Shown here in pieces: positions 48,986 to 57,492 of a stretch of 64,000 nucleotides of DNA. The number at the start of each line of letters is the position of its first letter. Within the stretch, counting starts at the first letter, position 1. Location: positions 19,626-83,625 of the forward strand of contig NZ_JARGDK010000014.1 of the NCBI RefSeq assembly GCF_029210495.1, written 5' to 3'. The translations under genes were made by a program, and so were the position numbers. Below the pieces are notes generated by a model. The model was not told where the DNA came from and did no database searches. It saw only the letters and a list, made by a program, of their open reading frames with translations. The stretch is from Pseudothioclava nitratireducens. Its GTDB lineage: Bacteria; Pseudomonadota; Alphaproteobacteria; Rhodobacterales; Rhodobacteraceae.

Positions 48986-51128
48986 CGTCGGTCTCCTTTT
49001 CCTTAGGCTCCGCCAGCCGCATGGTGTGGCGCGCCTTGCGGCTGATCTTGGTCCCGCGCGGCAGATACTGCCTGATCAGGTCGGCAGCTTCCGGCGCGTG
49101 GTTCGCATTTACGATCACAGGCACCCCGTACCGAGCGCCGGGGAGCTTGATGTCGACCACGGCGCCCCCTTTGAAAGGGCAGTCTTCGACCAGCGTCTCA
49201 AGCGTTATGCCGCGCATCCGCTTTGCGTAGGTACGGTGGTTCTCGGCGGCCTTCGCGTCGGGGAAAATCTCAGGCAGCAGTGTAGCCAGCAGTTCATTCA
49301 GCCCGTGCGCAGCATCTGGGTGCGGGACGAAACCCATCGCCTCCATCGCGCCGAACCAGCCGCAGAGCGAACGCCAATGCTCGACCTCGTCGATCTGCCA
49401 GACGTTGTCGAGGCCGGTCGCGTCATAGATTACAACAGGGTTGTCGGATGTCCTGTGCTGCCCTCGCGAGCGGTCTGCCTGCGCCACCGCAGCAAATGTC
49501 GATGCTTGGCGCATAGCGTCGAGGTACGCGTTTTCGTTCCGGTAGGCGCAGGCGGTATAATTTGATCCGTCACTCGCGCTGTGCTCTAAAGTGACGCGCT
49601 TGCCGAAGGTGGGCTGTGGCTTGCCCTCCTTGTCGGTCCAAACCAGTTCCGCGTCAATGAAACCGCCTGCGGCAACCTCTGCCTGCAGGATCAGCTCCGC
49701 TACCGGCGGGAGGGGGCGGCCAAGGATGAGGATGGCGTCGACCCGCGAGTGGTCGTTCAGGCCTTCGACCGCGCCGAAGTGCATGGCTGTTACGTTGTTG
49801 GGTAGACCGGCCTCGAGTAGTGCCGTCTCAACTTTCTGCTGGCAGACCAGTAGGACGCGCGCGTGCCGACGCGCCAGCGTGTTGATGACCTCGACGGCCT
49901 CCAACCCACCCGATGCGAGATTGCCTCTGGCCAGAAGCTGGTACCGCGACTTCTGTGCCCCAGCCACATACACGAACTTGCCGTGCTCGTACGGCTGCCA
50001 AGGCATGTCGTGCAGCTTGAGGCTGGGTATCGACCGCTGGAGCAGTCGTCGCTGGGCGGTAGCCGACAGAACCTGAACGGCATAAGCATCCGCAAATTGG
50101 GGGTGGATGTCTCTAGAGACCGAGATCTCGAAGGCAGGCGTGCCGTCCCTCTGCTGCAGCACCATGCAGCCAGCAACCTCCCCACGCGGTCCCGGCGTCA
50201 TCGCCATCGCGTCGATCATGTCGTCGAGCAGCGCCACAACCCGCAGGCGCGTCTCTGCACTGACGATAGCCTCCGCGTTCGGCAGCGTGTCCCTGCTGAT
50301 CTTGATGCTGGGCTTCTTGCGCAGGCGGTCCGCCGCAGAGCGCAGCGCCTGCGCGTGTGGCAGATCTTGGATCAGGATACGCCCCTCGGCGTAGAAGGCT
50401 GCAGTGGCCACCTTTAGGAGCTGATTGAGGGTTGCGCGGGTTTTGTCCCCGCACTTGACGTTGATCAGCAGCGAGAGCGCGTAGGTCTCGTCGGCCAGTA
50501 GGGTCGAGATGGGATCTTCGTCGATCACCACCAGATCGAACGCCGCGCGTGTGTCGTAGGGCTTCAGGCCGTGCCGAAGCATAGCGTGGGTCGTGACGAT
50601 GCATGGGTTGGGGTCGTTGAACTGCGCCCACAATGGGCAGGCGCTCTGGTTCGGGCAGCCGGGGCAAAGCACCTCATAAGGGTCGAGGCCGACGCGCCGC
50701 GTCGCCTGCGCCTGCTCGACGAACAGGCAGAGGGGCTTGCCGTCGATGTCACCCTCGAAGCCTCGATAAACCATCCAAGGCAGGCCGGTGACTTCTTCAA
50801 GCCCCGCTCGCGACTGTTCGGCTAGAAGGATGGTGGATGTGAGGAAGGCAATGCGTGCGGTGGGGTGGGCGCATAGAAGCTCGTCGATCTCCTGCCGCGC
50901 CCTGTGCGACTTGCCGCTGCCGACCTGCTCCTTGACGAGGACAGCGGCTTCGGTGCCGAAGGCGCGGGTGCGGCGGCGGGGCTGGCCGTCGTGGTCGAAC
51001 TTGAACGCGGCGCAGTCGACGGCCTCTTGGTGCGCCAACTGCGCCAGCAGGTCAACGTCTGGCTTGGGGGCGTTGGGGCCGCCGAGTGCGCGGGAGAGGG
51101 CAGCGACCTTGGCTTCATCGAGCGGCAT
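48888..51128 (-). CDS. P-loop NTPase/helicase-like replication protein
   Basis: A 746-residue protein. A Walker A-like LVKEQVGSGKSHRARQ lies near residue 70, followed by the helicase-type TARIAFLTSTILLAEQ. A cysteine cluster (LCPGCPNQSACPLW) resembles a metal site of Fe-S or zinc helicases, and AFDLVVIDEDP is a DEAD/DEAH-like Walker B. C-terminal segments LSATAQRRLL and ALLEAGLPNN could be helicase motifs III and IV. It overlaps the primase gene by 14 bp and probably unwinds island DNA. ATG 51128 is favoured over a TTG at 51161 by GGGAAGG upstream. Confidence 0.65.
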   Translation of the reverse strand: MPLDEAKVAALSRALGGPNAPKPDVDLLAQLAHQEAVDCAAFKFDHDGQPRRRTRAFGTEAAVLVKEQVGSGKSHRARQEIDELLCAHPTARIAFLTSTILLAEQSRAGLEEVTGLPWMVYRGFEGDIDGKPLCLFVEQAQATRRVGLDPYEVLCPGCPNQSACPLWAQFNDPNPCIVTTHAMLRHGLKPYDTRAAFDLVVIDEDPISTLLADETYALSLLINVKCGDKTRATLNQLLKVATAAFYAEGRILIQDLPHAQALRSAADRLRKKPSIKISRDTLPNAEAIVSAETRLRVVALLDDMIDAMAMTPGPRGEVAGCMVLQQRDGTPAFEISVSRDIHPQFADAYAVQVLSATAQRRLLQRSIPSLKLHDMPWQPYEHGKFVYVAGAQKSRYQLLARGNLASGGLEAVEVINTLARRHARVLLVCQQKVETALLEAGLPNNVTAMHFGAVEGLNDHSRVDAILILGRPLPPVAELILQAEVAAGGFIDAELVWTDKEGKPQPTFGKRVTLEHSASDGSNYTACAYRNENAYLDAMRQASTFAAVAQADRSRGQHRTSDNPVVIYDATGLDNVWQIDEVEHWRSLCGWFGAMEAMGFVPHPDAAHGLNELLATLLPEIFPDAKAAENHRTYAKRMRGITLETLVEDCPFKGGAVVDIKLPGARYGVPVIVNANHAPEAADLIRQYLPRGTKISRKARHTMRLAEPKEKETDDDIIIYELAAGPRALASPKKSPEPLHGAGSGA

Positions 51129-52263
51129 CGCTGGCGGCCTTCCCGCGGACGAGCATTTCAAGCAGGGTCATCCTCGGTCCGCTCGGCATTTGGAAGGCTG
51201 CAACGCGAATGTTGGCCTCCCTGATCTCCACCTCCACCTTCGGCACCGCCCCCCAGAAGTTCGTCTTCATGTTGCGCAGGCGGTCATCAAGGTCTGCTTG
51301 CCGCTTCGGCGTCAGGCTGAAGCCAGCTACATGATCAAGCACAGCACGCTCAAACGCTGCGTAATCAAGGTCAGCCACAGGGTCGGCTGCCTGCGGATTA
51401 TAGTTCCGCCGTATGTAGTTAATAGCTGCGTGGCGGATGGCGATGTGGAAGCCGTCGCCGCCTTCGTGATCGCCGATCTTGGAGATCCAACGCCGCCAAC
51501 CGTTGTCGCCGTAGTCGAGGTTGATGAAGTGCGACATGTCGACGGACACGTCGATCACGCCCTCATCCGGCGCTGAGGTGTCGATGCCTTTTGGGACCTC
51601 GACGACAGGACCGGGCATGAACACCAGCCGCTGCTCGCCCAGAGGGTCGACGCCGACCTCGAAGATGGGCGCGGCTGTAAAGTGCGGCTGCCCCCTGCTG
51701 TAGACTGCACGGTCGATGGGGCAGCCGTTGAGCCAGTGCTTGGCCTCGGAGCTAATCAAGGGGCGGTGGAGCCAGAACCAGAGGTGCACGCGCGGTGTGC
51801 CGCCGTCGGCGAGCATCTGTGAGCTGAACTGGGCGATTACGCCAGCACCGTGGAAGGCGGGCGGCAGGGCAGCCTTGATCAGGGCATGAATGTGCTGCTC
51901 TGGGTTACGCCTCCAGCTGCGGGGGAACGTCAGCACGTCTTTGTCAATGTCGACCATCAACCAACTGCGTGGCATATCGATAAGGACCTGTTCGGGGCCG
52001 CTGCTTTTCCGCCGGACCTCGGCGGGCGCGCCTTCGATCACGGCGGGCCTGACGATGCAGGTGTCGGTCTGCGTGCTGGACCAGCGCAGCAAGCCGCTCA
52101 GATCCTCAAGATCGTGGACCGGCTCCGCGGCGTGGGTGAAGAGCAAGGGTGTCTCGGCAGGCTTAACGCCTGCCGAGGTGATTTTTTTCGTCAGGCGCTT
52201 GCCCTTGGCAGTCAGCAGCGTGACGACGTTTGGCGGGGCGTACGCGGGATCAGCGCTGGTCAC
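51115..52263 (-). CDS. Archaeo-eukaryotic-type (AEP) primase
   Basis: A 382-residue protein. It has the AEP catalytic pattern: the metal-binding hhhDhD as SWLMVDIDKDVL, then the sxH-like step RVHLWFWLHRP about 60 residues later. A third acidic position is probably among the VDPLG/VSVDMSHF segments. AEP primases start replication of many plasmids and phage satellites. The start is GTG 52263 with GGAGG five bases upstream. It is coupled to the helicase-like gene, which completes a primase-helicase module. Confidence 0.65.
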   Translation of the reverse strand: MTSADPAYAPPNVVTLLTAKGKRLTKKITSAGVKPAETPLLFTHAAEPVHDLEDLSGLLRWSSTQTDTCIVRPAVIEGAPAEVRRKSSGPEQVLIDMPRSWLMVDIDKDVLTFPRSWRRNPEQHIHALIKAALPPAFHGAGVIAQFSSQMLADGGTPRVHLWFWLHRPLISSEAKHWLNGCPIDRAVYSRGQPHFTAAPIFEVGVDPLGEQRLVFMPGPVVEVPKGIDTSAPDEGVIDVSVDMSHFINLDYGDNGWRRWISKIGDHEGGDGFHIAIRHAAINYIRRNYNPQAADPVADLDYAAFERAVLDHVAGFSLTPKRQADLDDRLRNMKTNFWGAVPKVEVEIREANIRVAAFQMPSGPRMTLLEMLVRGKAASDAAR

Positions 52264-52338
52264 GATGGCCTCCGACGGCGCGGGGTGATGGCATCGGCAG
52301 TTCGGGCTGGGGCTAGGTGATCGTCCCCGCTCGCGGCG

Positions 52339-52857
52339 TCATGAATAGTCAAAACGTGGTCGAGATATTTTTGCGAGATGTCCGTCAGCGCTGTAGGGTA
52401 TCGTGCCACCCGCGCGGGGAGACCAGATCTCCCACAACCATCCACCTCCGTTATGGTCGGGCGAAAGAAGATCTTGCGCGGCGTCAAAGGCGGCACCGTT
52501 GGTATTTTCAGACGGGGCGCCCCAGTAGAACACGCCTCCCTGCTCACCGTCGTCGGTGTGATCCCAAGCGAGCGCAAGATCGGACAGCGACCAGCAGATC
52601 GACCGCTCGACGCCGACGAATAACACCAGCTCGAGCTTGCATGCGTCGGGTACCGACCCTTTGCGCAAAAAGGCGTTAGCGTCGCCACCAGCGATTGTAA
52701 GTGTCGCTGTCCGACGTTCTGCCAGAAGCGCGGTACCGAGAGCCTTGAGCAACGTACGCGCCTGTAGACGCAGCGCGGTGAGGGTGTCGATGGCGTCGTG
52801 TAGCTCCTCTTCGGCGAGCGAAAACGACAGCAATACTTGGGTGAACGGACTGATCAT
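52339..52857 (-). CDS. Island protein of unknown function
   Basis: A 172-residue soluble protein. The N-terminal helical part (LLSFSLAEEELHDAIDTLTALRLQARTLL) looks coiled; the rest is tryptophan/glycine-rich (GGVFYWGAPSENTNG, then HNGGGWLWEIWSP). ATG 52857 has ATGGAGGTCACA upstream, so the ATG at 52869 overlapping that site is not the start. It lies between the AlpA-like and primase genes in the same direction. No family recognised. Confidence 0.6.
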   Translation of the reverse strand: MISPFTQVLLSFSLAEEELHDAIDTLTALRLQARTLLKALGTALLAERRTATLTIAGGDANAFLRKGSVPDACKLELVLFVGVERSICWSLSDLALAWDHTDDGEQGGVFYWGAPSENTNGAAFDAAQDLLSPDHNGGGWLWEIWSPRAGGTIPYSADGHLAKISRPRFDYS

Positions 52858-52974
52858 TGTGACCTCCATGTGTTGAGGTCGCGCGCGCGGTATGCTATAT
52901 ATTGTGGTTTAGCGCGAGGCGAAGCGCGACATCTGGTGAAGACTTGGCGCATCCTTCGGGGCGCGCCTTTTTCG

Positions 52975-53238
52975 TCAGGCAGCTGAAACGATCTTCACGC
53001 GCTTGCTGCGCATATAGTCGATCAAATCGCGGCGCTGGTACCGAACGCTCGCCCCATCTTTGTAGTAGTCCGGGCCCGTACCATTGTTACGATGCTGCGC
53101 GAGCGAGCCCGGGGTCGAGCCGAGGATCTGCGCTGCCTCGTTGGCATCGACGAAACAATCGAAAAAGCCGGGGTATTGATCTAGCAGCTCGTCATAAGAC
53201 GGCAGCGGCAAAAGCAGGATGTTTACGGGAGATGACAT
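52975..53238 (-). CDS. AlpA/excisionase-type helix-turn-helix protein
   Basis: An 87-residue protein whose second half is an HTH_17/MerR-like winged helix: FVDANEAAQILGSTPGSLAQHRNNGTGPDYYKDG, then VRYQRRDLIDYMRSKRV. AlpA-like proteins activate integrase or replication genes and help excision in P4- and PICI-type satellites. GAGGT lies 7 bp before ATG 53238. It heads the leftward replication operon, where the known satellites place it. Confidence 0.82.
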   Translation of the reverse strand: MSSPVNILLLPLPSYDELLDQYPGFFDCFVDANEAAQILGSTPGSLAQHRNNGTGPDYYKDGASVRYQRRDLIDYMRSKRVKIVSAA

Positions 53239-53394
53239 GGGCGTGACCTCTGAATGCAGTTGCGATTGATCTCCGGGCGCGTTCAAATTCAGAGTTCAGA
53301 TCTAGGTCATTACAGCGCCTGCCCGGCGGCGCGAGGTGTGCCTTGCAGACGGAGTGGGTACCGACGCCACGCCAATCCAGCACACACAAGATAT

Positions 53395-53422
53395 AGTATA
53401 AAATAGAGCGCAGCGCAACCAA
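53395..53422 (-). promoter_or_regulatory. Candidate promoter of the leftward AlpA-replication operon
   Basis: On the minus strand -35 TTGGTT (53417-53422), 16-bp spacer, -10 TATACT (53395-53400), about 155 bp before the AlpA-like start. Confidence 0.45.
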
Positions 53423-54326
53423 ATTCATTATGTTAAATGACAATAAAGTACGCTTTAACAGTGACTTATCAGCTTCTGATCGCAAAGTTCGAATGGATAC
53501 AACATGTTGTGGACCCTTAATGGCAGCGCTTGGGGAATGCACGAGCAGCTGGCAGTAAGGCTTGCGTAGGAGAGCCGGCCGGGCGACGCGCCAACGGGCC
53601 TATACATGCGCGGTGGGCATGCGGGCTCAGGACGACCGACAAATGACGAACAACAGATGGCGCGGGGATGGACCAGCGCGGGCGTCCAAAAAGCGCCGCA
53701 GGGGCGGTTTTCGGCTGGCGCGGTGTGCTCTCACTCCCTTAAACCTTAATGTAGAAATACGTTAGCGCTTCAGGGAGTGAAGCTGGTTTAGCATTTTGGG
53801 TCAATAATGCTAACCTATTTGTGTGAGCAACCGGCGCAGACCTTGCGCCCGTCCAGCCACCAGCCCCCCGCGCCACTGCACCGCTGGTGTCTCCGACATC
53901 GAAGAACGCTGGCCCGCTACGCCTGCCGCGCGTCATGGCACCCGCCGCACCGGTCGCGCGCAGGCTCCCTGCCAGAACCCAGCGTCGTCGGCCTCTCCCT
54001 ACGTCGGTCAGAGCAGGTCGCCGAACCAGACTTCGAGGTCGGGCAGCGGCAGCCCCCGCAACGCCGACCTGCGCTCGTCAGAGCACCCACTTCGCTACTC
54101 GGGCGCACAATTAGCCGCCCTACGGACACAGCGCCGCCTCAGCGGCCCGCACAACCGCTCTCAGGGCTATCTGCTACGCGCGCTAGCCACCCCGCGCACG
54201 CGTGCAAGCACCCGCGCCGCCAGCCCAACCCTGCTCATAATCGCGCCGACACATCGAAATCTGCTGTCGATGGTGCCGTATTGGTCCCTAAATTATAACT
54301 GTTACTCTTTAATAGACTGTATTCAT

Positions 54327-54355
54327 TTGACTTTTAAGAAATAAACGACTGATTA
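54327..54355 (+). promoter_or_regulatory. Candidate promoter of the rightward packaging operon
   Basis: -35 TTGACT (54327-54332), 17-bp spacer, weak -10 TGATTA (54350-54355), in an A+T-rich stretch 145 bp before the terS-like start. Confidence 0.4.
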
Positions 54356-54430
54356 ATGTTCAATTGATCGGCCAATTTCTGTAATCTGAAGCCGTCGATG
54401 ACGCGTTGGAAGAGCGCAGTTTTTTCGATG

Positions 54431-54471
54431 TCGCGAGCGGGCTCAGGGCCCTCTCTCCGGCTCGCTCGCGA
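54431..54471. repeat. Perfect 9-bp inverted repeat just upstream of the terminase genes
   Basis: TCGCGAGCG (54431-54439) and CGCTCGCGA (54463-54471) with 23 bp between, 30 bp before the terS-like start. It could be an operator, attenuator hairpin or part of a packaging site. Confidence 0.5.
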
Positions 54472-54500
54472 CCTACCAACACAGCAATAGGATTGAGGCC

Positions 54501-54872
54501 ATGTACCGCCTGCCGAAAACCGAAAAAGAGTTCAAGCAGTGGACCCGGGAGGAGATTGCCCGGCGCTTCAATCCCATCGAATTTCTGGGCGCGATCATGA
54601 ACGGCGAGCCGGTCGCTGAGTTGGACTGGGAAGGTCACGTTATCAAATATGCACGACCGACTATGGATCACCGCGTGACGGCAGCCAAAGAGCTGCTGGC
54701 GCGCGTTGCACCCACACTGAAGGCCGTCGACGTAAATGCGACGGGCGACGGCCCGGTCAGCTTCACCTTCGTCAGTCAGGTAGAGCTGCCCAACAGCGAG
54801 GTGCGCGAGAATGTTATTCAGCTCAACCTGCCGCCCGCGCCGACGGCATCACTTGAGCAGATCGACGAATGA
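54501..54872 (+). CDS. Possible small terminase subunit or terminase-associated protein
   Basis: A 123-residue protein ending 1 codon into terL (ATGA overlap). The N-terminus is helical and charged (LPKTEKEFKQWTREEIARRFNPIEFLGAIMNG). The middle, ARPTMDHRVTAAKELLARVAPTLKAVD, resembles the oligomerisation helices seen in phage proteins encoded before TerL. The C-terminus is Pro-rich. Small terminases bind cos/pac DNA and recruit TerL; here the role rests mainly on position and size. Confidence 0.5.
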   Translation: MYRLPKTEKEFKQWTREEIARRFNPIEFLGAIMNGEPVAELDWEGHVIKYARPTMDHRVTAAKELLARVAPTLKAVDVNATGDGPVSFTFVSQVELPNSEVRENVIQLNLPPAPTASLEQIDE

Positions 54873-56197
54873 ACCAGCCGCGCATCACATCAAAGTACCA
54901 ACCCCGCGATTGGCAGCGACGCGCGCACGCACAAATCGCCGGTCACAGGTTCAATGTACTGGTCGTCCACCGGCGGGCTGGCAAAACTGTCATGGCCATC
55001 AACCTGCTGATCGCCGCCAGCCTCGCCCGCTCCAGCGGGCGCTTCGCCTACTTCGCGCCAACGCTGAAGCAAGCGAAACAGATCAGTTGGGGCCTGCTGA
55101 AGGAGTACACCGCCAATATCCCCGGCGTGGACTTTAAGGAGGCCGAGCTGCGCGTCATCTTCCCGACCGGCTCCGAGATCCAGCTCTTCAGCGGCGACAA
55201 TCACGACGCCGCGCGAGGCATGGGCTTCGATGGCGTCGTCCTCGACGAAATAGCGAACTTCCCGCCTGAGGCTTGGGCAAGCTCGATCCGACCGACGCTG
55301 TCGGACAGAGGCGGCTGGGCAACCTTCATCGGCACACCCAACGGCCTCGACCTATTCCACGAGTTCTATCAGCGGGGGCAGGACGCTACGCAGATTGAGT
55401 GGTGGAGCGCGCTCTATCCTGTCACAGCGACCGGCGTTCTGCCGCAGTCGGAGATCGAGAGCGCGCGGAACTCGGCGGTCAGCACAGCCGCCTTCCGCCG
55501 CGAGTACATGTGCGACTTCACCGCCAGCGCCGACGATGTCCTGATCCCTCTTGAGCTTATCCAACGCGCGCAGGGCCGTTCGATCAGCTTCGACGGCGCG
55601 CTGGCTGGCGCTGAGAAGGTGATTGGCGTCGACGTTGCGCGCTTCGGCACCGATCGCACCGTGTTCTTTTCGCGCTGGGGCAAGCAGGCGCTGCCGCCTA
55701 TCGTGATTGAGCAGGCTGACCTTATGCACACCGTCGGCTTGCTGACGCAGCTCATCGACCGCTGGCAGCCTGACGCTACATTTATTGATGAGGGCGGCGT
55801 CGGTGGCGGGGTAATCGACCGCAGCAGGCAGTTGGGCTTCGACGTGGTCGGCGTGAACTTCGGCGCTCGTGCTATCGACGCACGCTACTACAACCGGCGG
55901 TCCGAAATGTGGTTCTGCCTGCGCGATTGGTTGAACGAGGGTGGCATCCTGCCGGACGACACCGATCTGTTAGCAGACCTCAGCGCGCCGCAGTTCTCGT
56001 TCGACGCAGGCAACCGCCTGAAGCTCGAGCCAAAAGATCAGATCAAGAAGCGCCTCGGCAGCAGCCCGGACTTAGGGGATGCGCTGGCGCTAACCTTTGC
56101 ATTCCCCGTCGCCCCTGCTGGCCGCTCTGCATACAAGCACACACACACGCAGTCCATCCATTCATATGATCCCTTCGAGGAGAGCCGCTATGCCTGA
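54869..56197 (+). CDS. terL: Phage terminase large subunit
   Basis: TerL cuts and pumps DNA into phage heads. The 442-residue protein has both halves: an ATPase with the terminase-type Walker A VVHRRAGKTV and Walker B/catalytic Glu FDGVVLDEI, a coupling motif FIGTPNG, and an RNase-H-like nuclease with its metal residues in IGVDVARFGTDRT, FIDEGGVGGGVID and PDLGDALALTF. All key residues are present, so it should be active. No portal or capsid gene follows, so it would need a helper phage's procapsid. Confidence 0.93.
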   Translation: MNQPRITSKYQPRDWQRRAHAQIAGHRFNVLVVHRRAGKTVMAINLLIAASLARSSGRFAYFAPTLKQAKQISWGLLKEYTANIPGVDFKEAELRVIFPTGSEIQLFSGDNHDAARGMGFDGVVLDEIANFPPEAWASSIRPTLSDRGGWATFIGTPNGLDLFHEFYQRGQDATQIEWWSALYPVTATGVLPQSEIESARNSAVSTAAFRREYMCDFTASADDVLIPLELIQRAQGRSISFDGALAGAEKVIGVDVARFGTDRTVFFSRWGKQALPPIVIEQADLMHTVGLLTQLIDRWQPDATFIDEGGVGGGVIDRSRQLGFDVVGVNFGARAIDARYYNRRSEMWFCLRDWLNEGGILPDDTDLLADLSAPQFSFDAGNRLKLEPKDQIKKRLGSSPDLGDALALTFAFPVAPAGRSAYKHTHTQSIHSYDPFEESRYA

Positions 56198-56795
56198 CCC
56201 GTCTCGCATGTTTCCCAGCATGACCCCGCCCGCTGCCGAGGATACCGGCGTCTATAGCCCCAAACGAGCCCAAGAGCGCCGCCCTGAGCCACAGGACCGC
56301 GCCGCGGCGAGGATGTACCCATCAGTCGCCGAGGCTGCCTCAGACACCGCCCCACAGCGGCGCTCCTCAACCCCTGAGGGTCGGATGTATCCCAGCATGC
56401 AGGACAGCACATCCGACCAGCGCCATAGCTACCACGGCGAGCAGAAGCAGCCCCGCACCCAGAGCGATCACGTCGACCCCAGCCAGTTTGATGGCCTTGA
56501 TCTGTCTGAAGACGCCGTCGACGCCTTTGTTGATCTGCGCATTGATCGTAAAGGGGCCGAGCGCCTGCATGATCTGCAGCAGCAGCACTCTACCCAGTAT
56601 TGGGAGCGCCAGCTGGAGACGTGGCAAGAGGAGATCCTGCGCGAGCCCGATGCCGACCGGATGGTGCAGGACGCACTCGTTATGGTGCAAGCCTACGGGG
56701 ACGAGGACCTGCCAAGCCAACTGGGCGCCTACGGCAATCACCCCGGGCTAATCAAAATGCTGTCGCGCATCCGTCGTCAGCTGCAACAGCAATAA
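56190..56795 (+). CDS. Scaffold-like protein with repeated RM(F/Y)PSM motifs
   Basis: A 201-residue protein starting inside the terL stop (8-bp overlap; AGGAGAGCCGCT upstream). The first half is disordered-looking and repeats RMFPSM, RMYPSV and RMYPSM about 30-40 residues apart. The second half is helical and charged and ends DADRMVQDALVMVQAYG, then LGAYGNHPGLIKMLSRIRRQL. That end resembles the YGNHPxLIK-type C-terminus of phage capsid scaffolding proteins, which touches the coat protein. With no coat gene on the island, it may bind the helper's coat protein. Inference; no structure or search was available. Confidence 0.55.
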   Translation: MPDPSRMFPSMTPPAAEDTGVYSPKRAQERRPEPQDRAAARMYPSVAEAASDTAPQRRSSTPEGRMYPSMQDSTSDQRHSYHGEQKQPRTQSDHVDPSQFDGLDLSEDAVDAFVDLRIDRKGAERLHDLQQQHSTQYWERQLETWQEEILREPDADRMVQDALVMVQAYGDEDLPSQLGAYGNHPGLIKMLSRIRRQLQQQ

Positions 56796-56806
56796 GGATC
56801 AATCAA

Positions 56807-57250
56807 ATGGACGAAATCAGCATCCTGAAGGCCCGCATCGCCACACTTGAGGCCCAGATAGCGCCCAAGCCAGAGCCAAAGCCCAAGCGCGAGAAGCTGC
56901 CCGAACCCGGCACCAAAGACCCGTTTGGTATGCGCCGTGATGGCAGAGGAAAGCCGATCCCGCGAGACGTCGACCTTACGCCACCCACCAATGCGCGCGA
57001 ACTTGAGCTGAAAGCTAAGTTCGACAAGCTGACCCGAGGCTGTTTTGAGCCCGGTTCGTGGCAATACGAAACCGAACTGGACCATTACATTGACGCGGAC
57101 GGCAAGTATCGGCCAAGCCTCTTCCGTGATCCCATGGGTGTCATCCGCAATCGAAATGGGGAGCGCGCCTGTGTTGCTGCAGCAGAGCAACAGGAAGCGC
57201 GTGAGATCATGGCCGAGATGGCAAAGGAAGCGCGCAGGCTGAAGGGCTGA
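56807..57250 (+). CDS. Island protein of unknown function in the packaging operon
   Basis: A 147-residue soluble protein. It starts with a short coiled coil (MDEISILKARIATLEAQI), then a Lys/Pro-rich hinge (PKPEPKPKREKLPEPG) and a charged C-terminal half (YETELDHYIDADGKYRPSLF; AEMAKEARRLKG). AAGGATCAATCAA precedes the ATG, 12 bp after the scaffold-like gene. It may be a structural or assembly partner; no family recognised. Confidence 0.6.
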   Translation: MDEISILKARIATLEAQIAPKPEPKPKREKLPEPGTKDPFGMRRDGRGKPIPRDVDLTPPTNARELELKAKFDKLTRGCFEPGSWQYETELDHYIDADGKYRPSLFRDPMGVIRNRNGERACVAAAEQQEAREIMAEMAKEARRLKG

Positions 57251-57255
57251 ACCAA

Positions 57256-57468
57256 ATGTACGAAAATCGTCGCATGCTGGCCGAGCGTATGGTCAACAAC
57301 GCGCTCGACATCGCGGCTTACATCCTTGAGCAGCGGCATAAGGGTAAACCCGTCTACGTCGACTGGATCGACCACCCTGAGTTGAAGGAGCTGGTCACCA
57401 GATTGGTCATCTTACCTGATGATCTGGCGACCAAGGAGCTTGATGAAGTGCTCGGCAAACCAGCTTAG
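57256..57468 (+). CDS. Small island protein of unknown function
   Basis: A 70-residue, mostly helical protein (MYENRRMLAERMVNNALDIAAYILE, then DWIDHPELKELVTRLVILPDDL). It lies 6 bp after the preceding gene with GAAGGG upstream. Last gene of the rightward packaging operon, 25 bp before the convergent cargo gene. Confidence 0.6.
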   Translation: MYENRRMLAERMVNNALDIAAYILEQRHKGKPVYVDWIDHPELKELVTRLVILPDDLATKELDEVLGKPA

Positions 57469-57492
57469 GACACCAGCGAACGTTGTAGGTGG

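Larger units (their letters stand above)
53239..54500. other. Control region between the two island operons; no convincing gene
   Basis: 1.26 kb between the divergent operons. 53330-53510 is A+T-rich with a leftward promoter. About 53800-54280 is unusually C-rich on the + strand and opens two overlapping + frames (from 53807 and from GTG 53823, up to 173 codons). Their products are low-complexity Arg/Pro/Ser/Ala with no ribosome site, so I do not call them. 54280-54360 is again A+T-rich and carries a rightward promoter. Candidate functions: replication origin, cos/pac site or a long non-coding RNA. Confidence 0.6.

Noticed and set aside
53192..53542. Leftward 116-codon ORF overlapping the AlpA-like gene
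   Set aside because: It overlaps a better gene with a good ribosome site and crosses the A+T-rich promoter region.
53807..54344. Rightward frames of 163 and 173 codons in the island control region
   Set aside because: Low-complexity Arg/Pro/Ser products, alternative or unsupported starts, and two overlapping frames of equal quality; the signal is explained by base composition.
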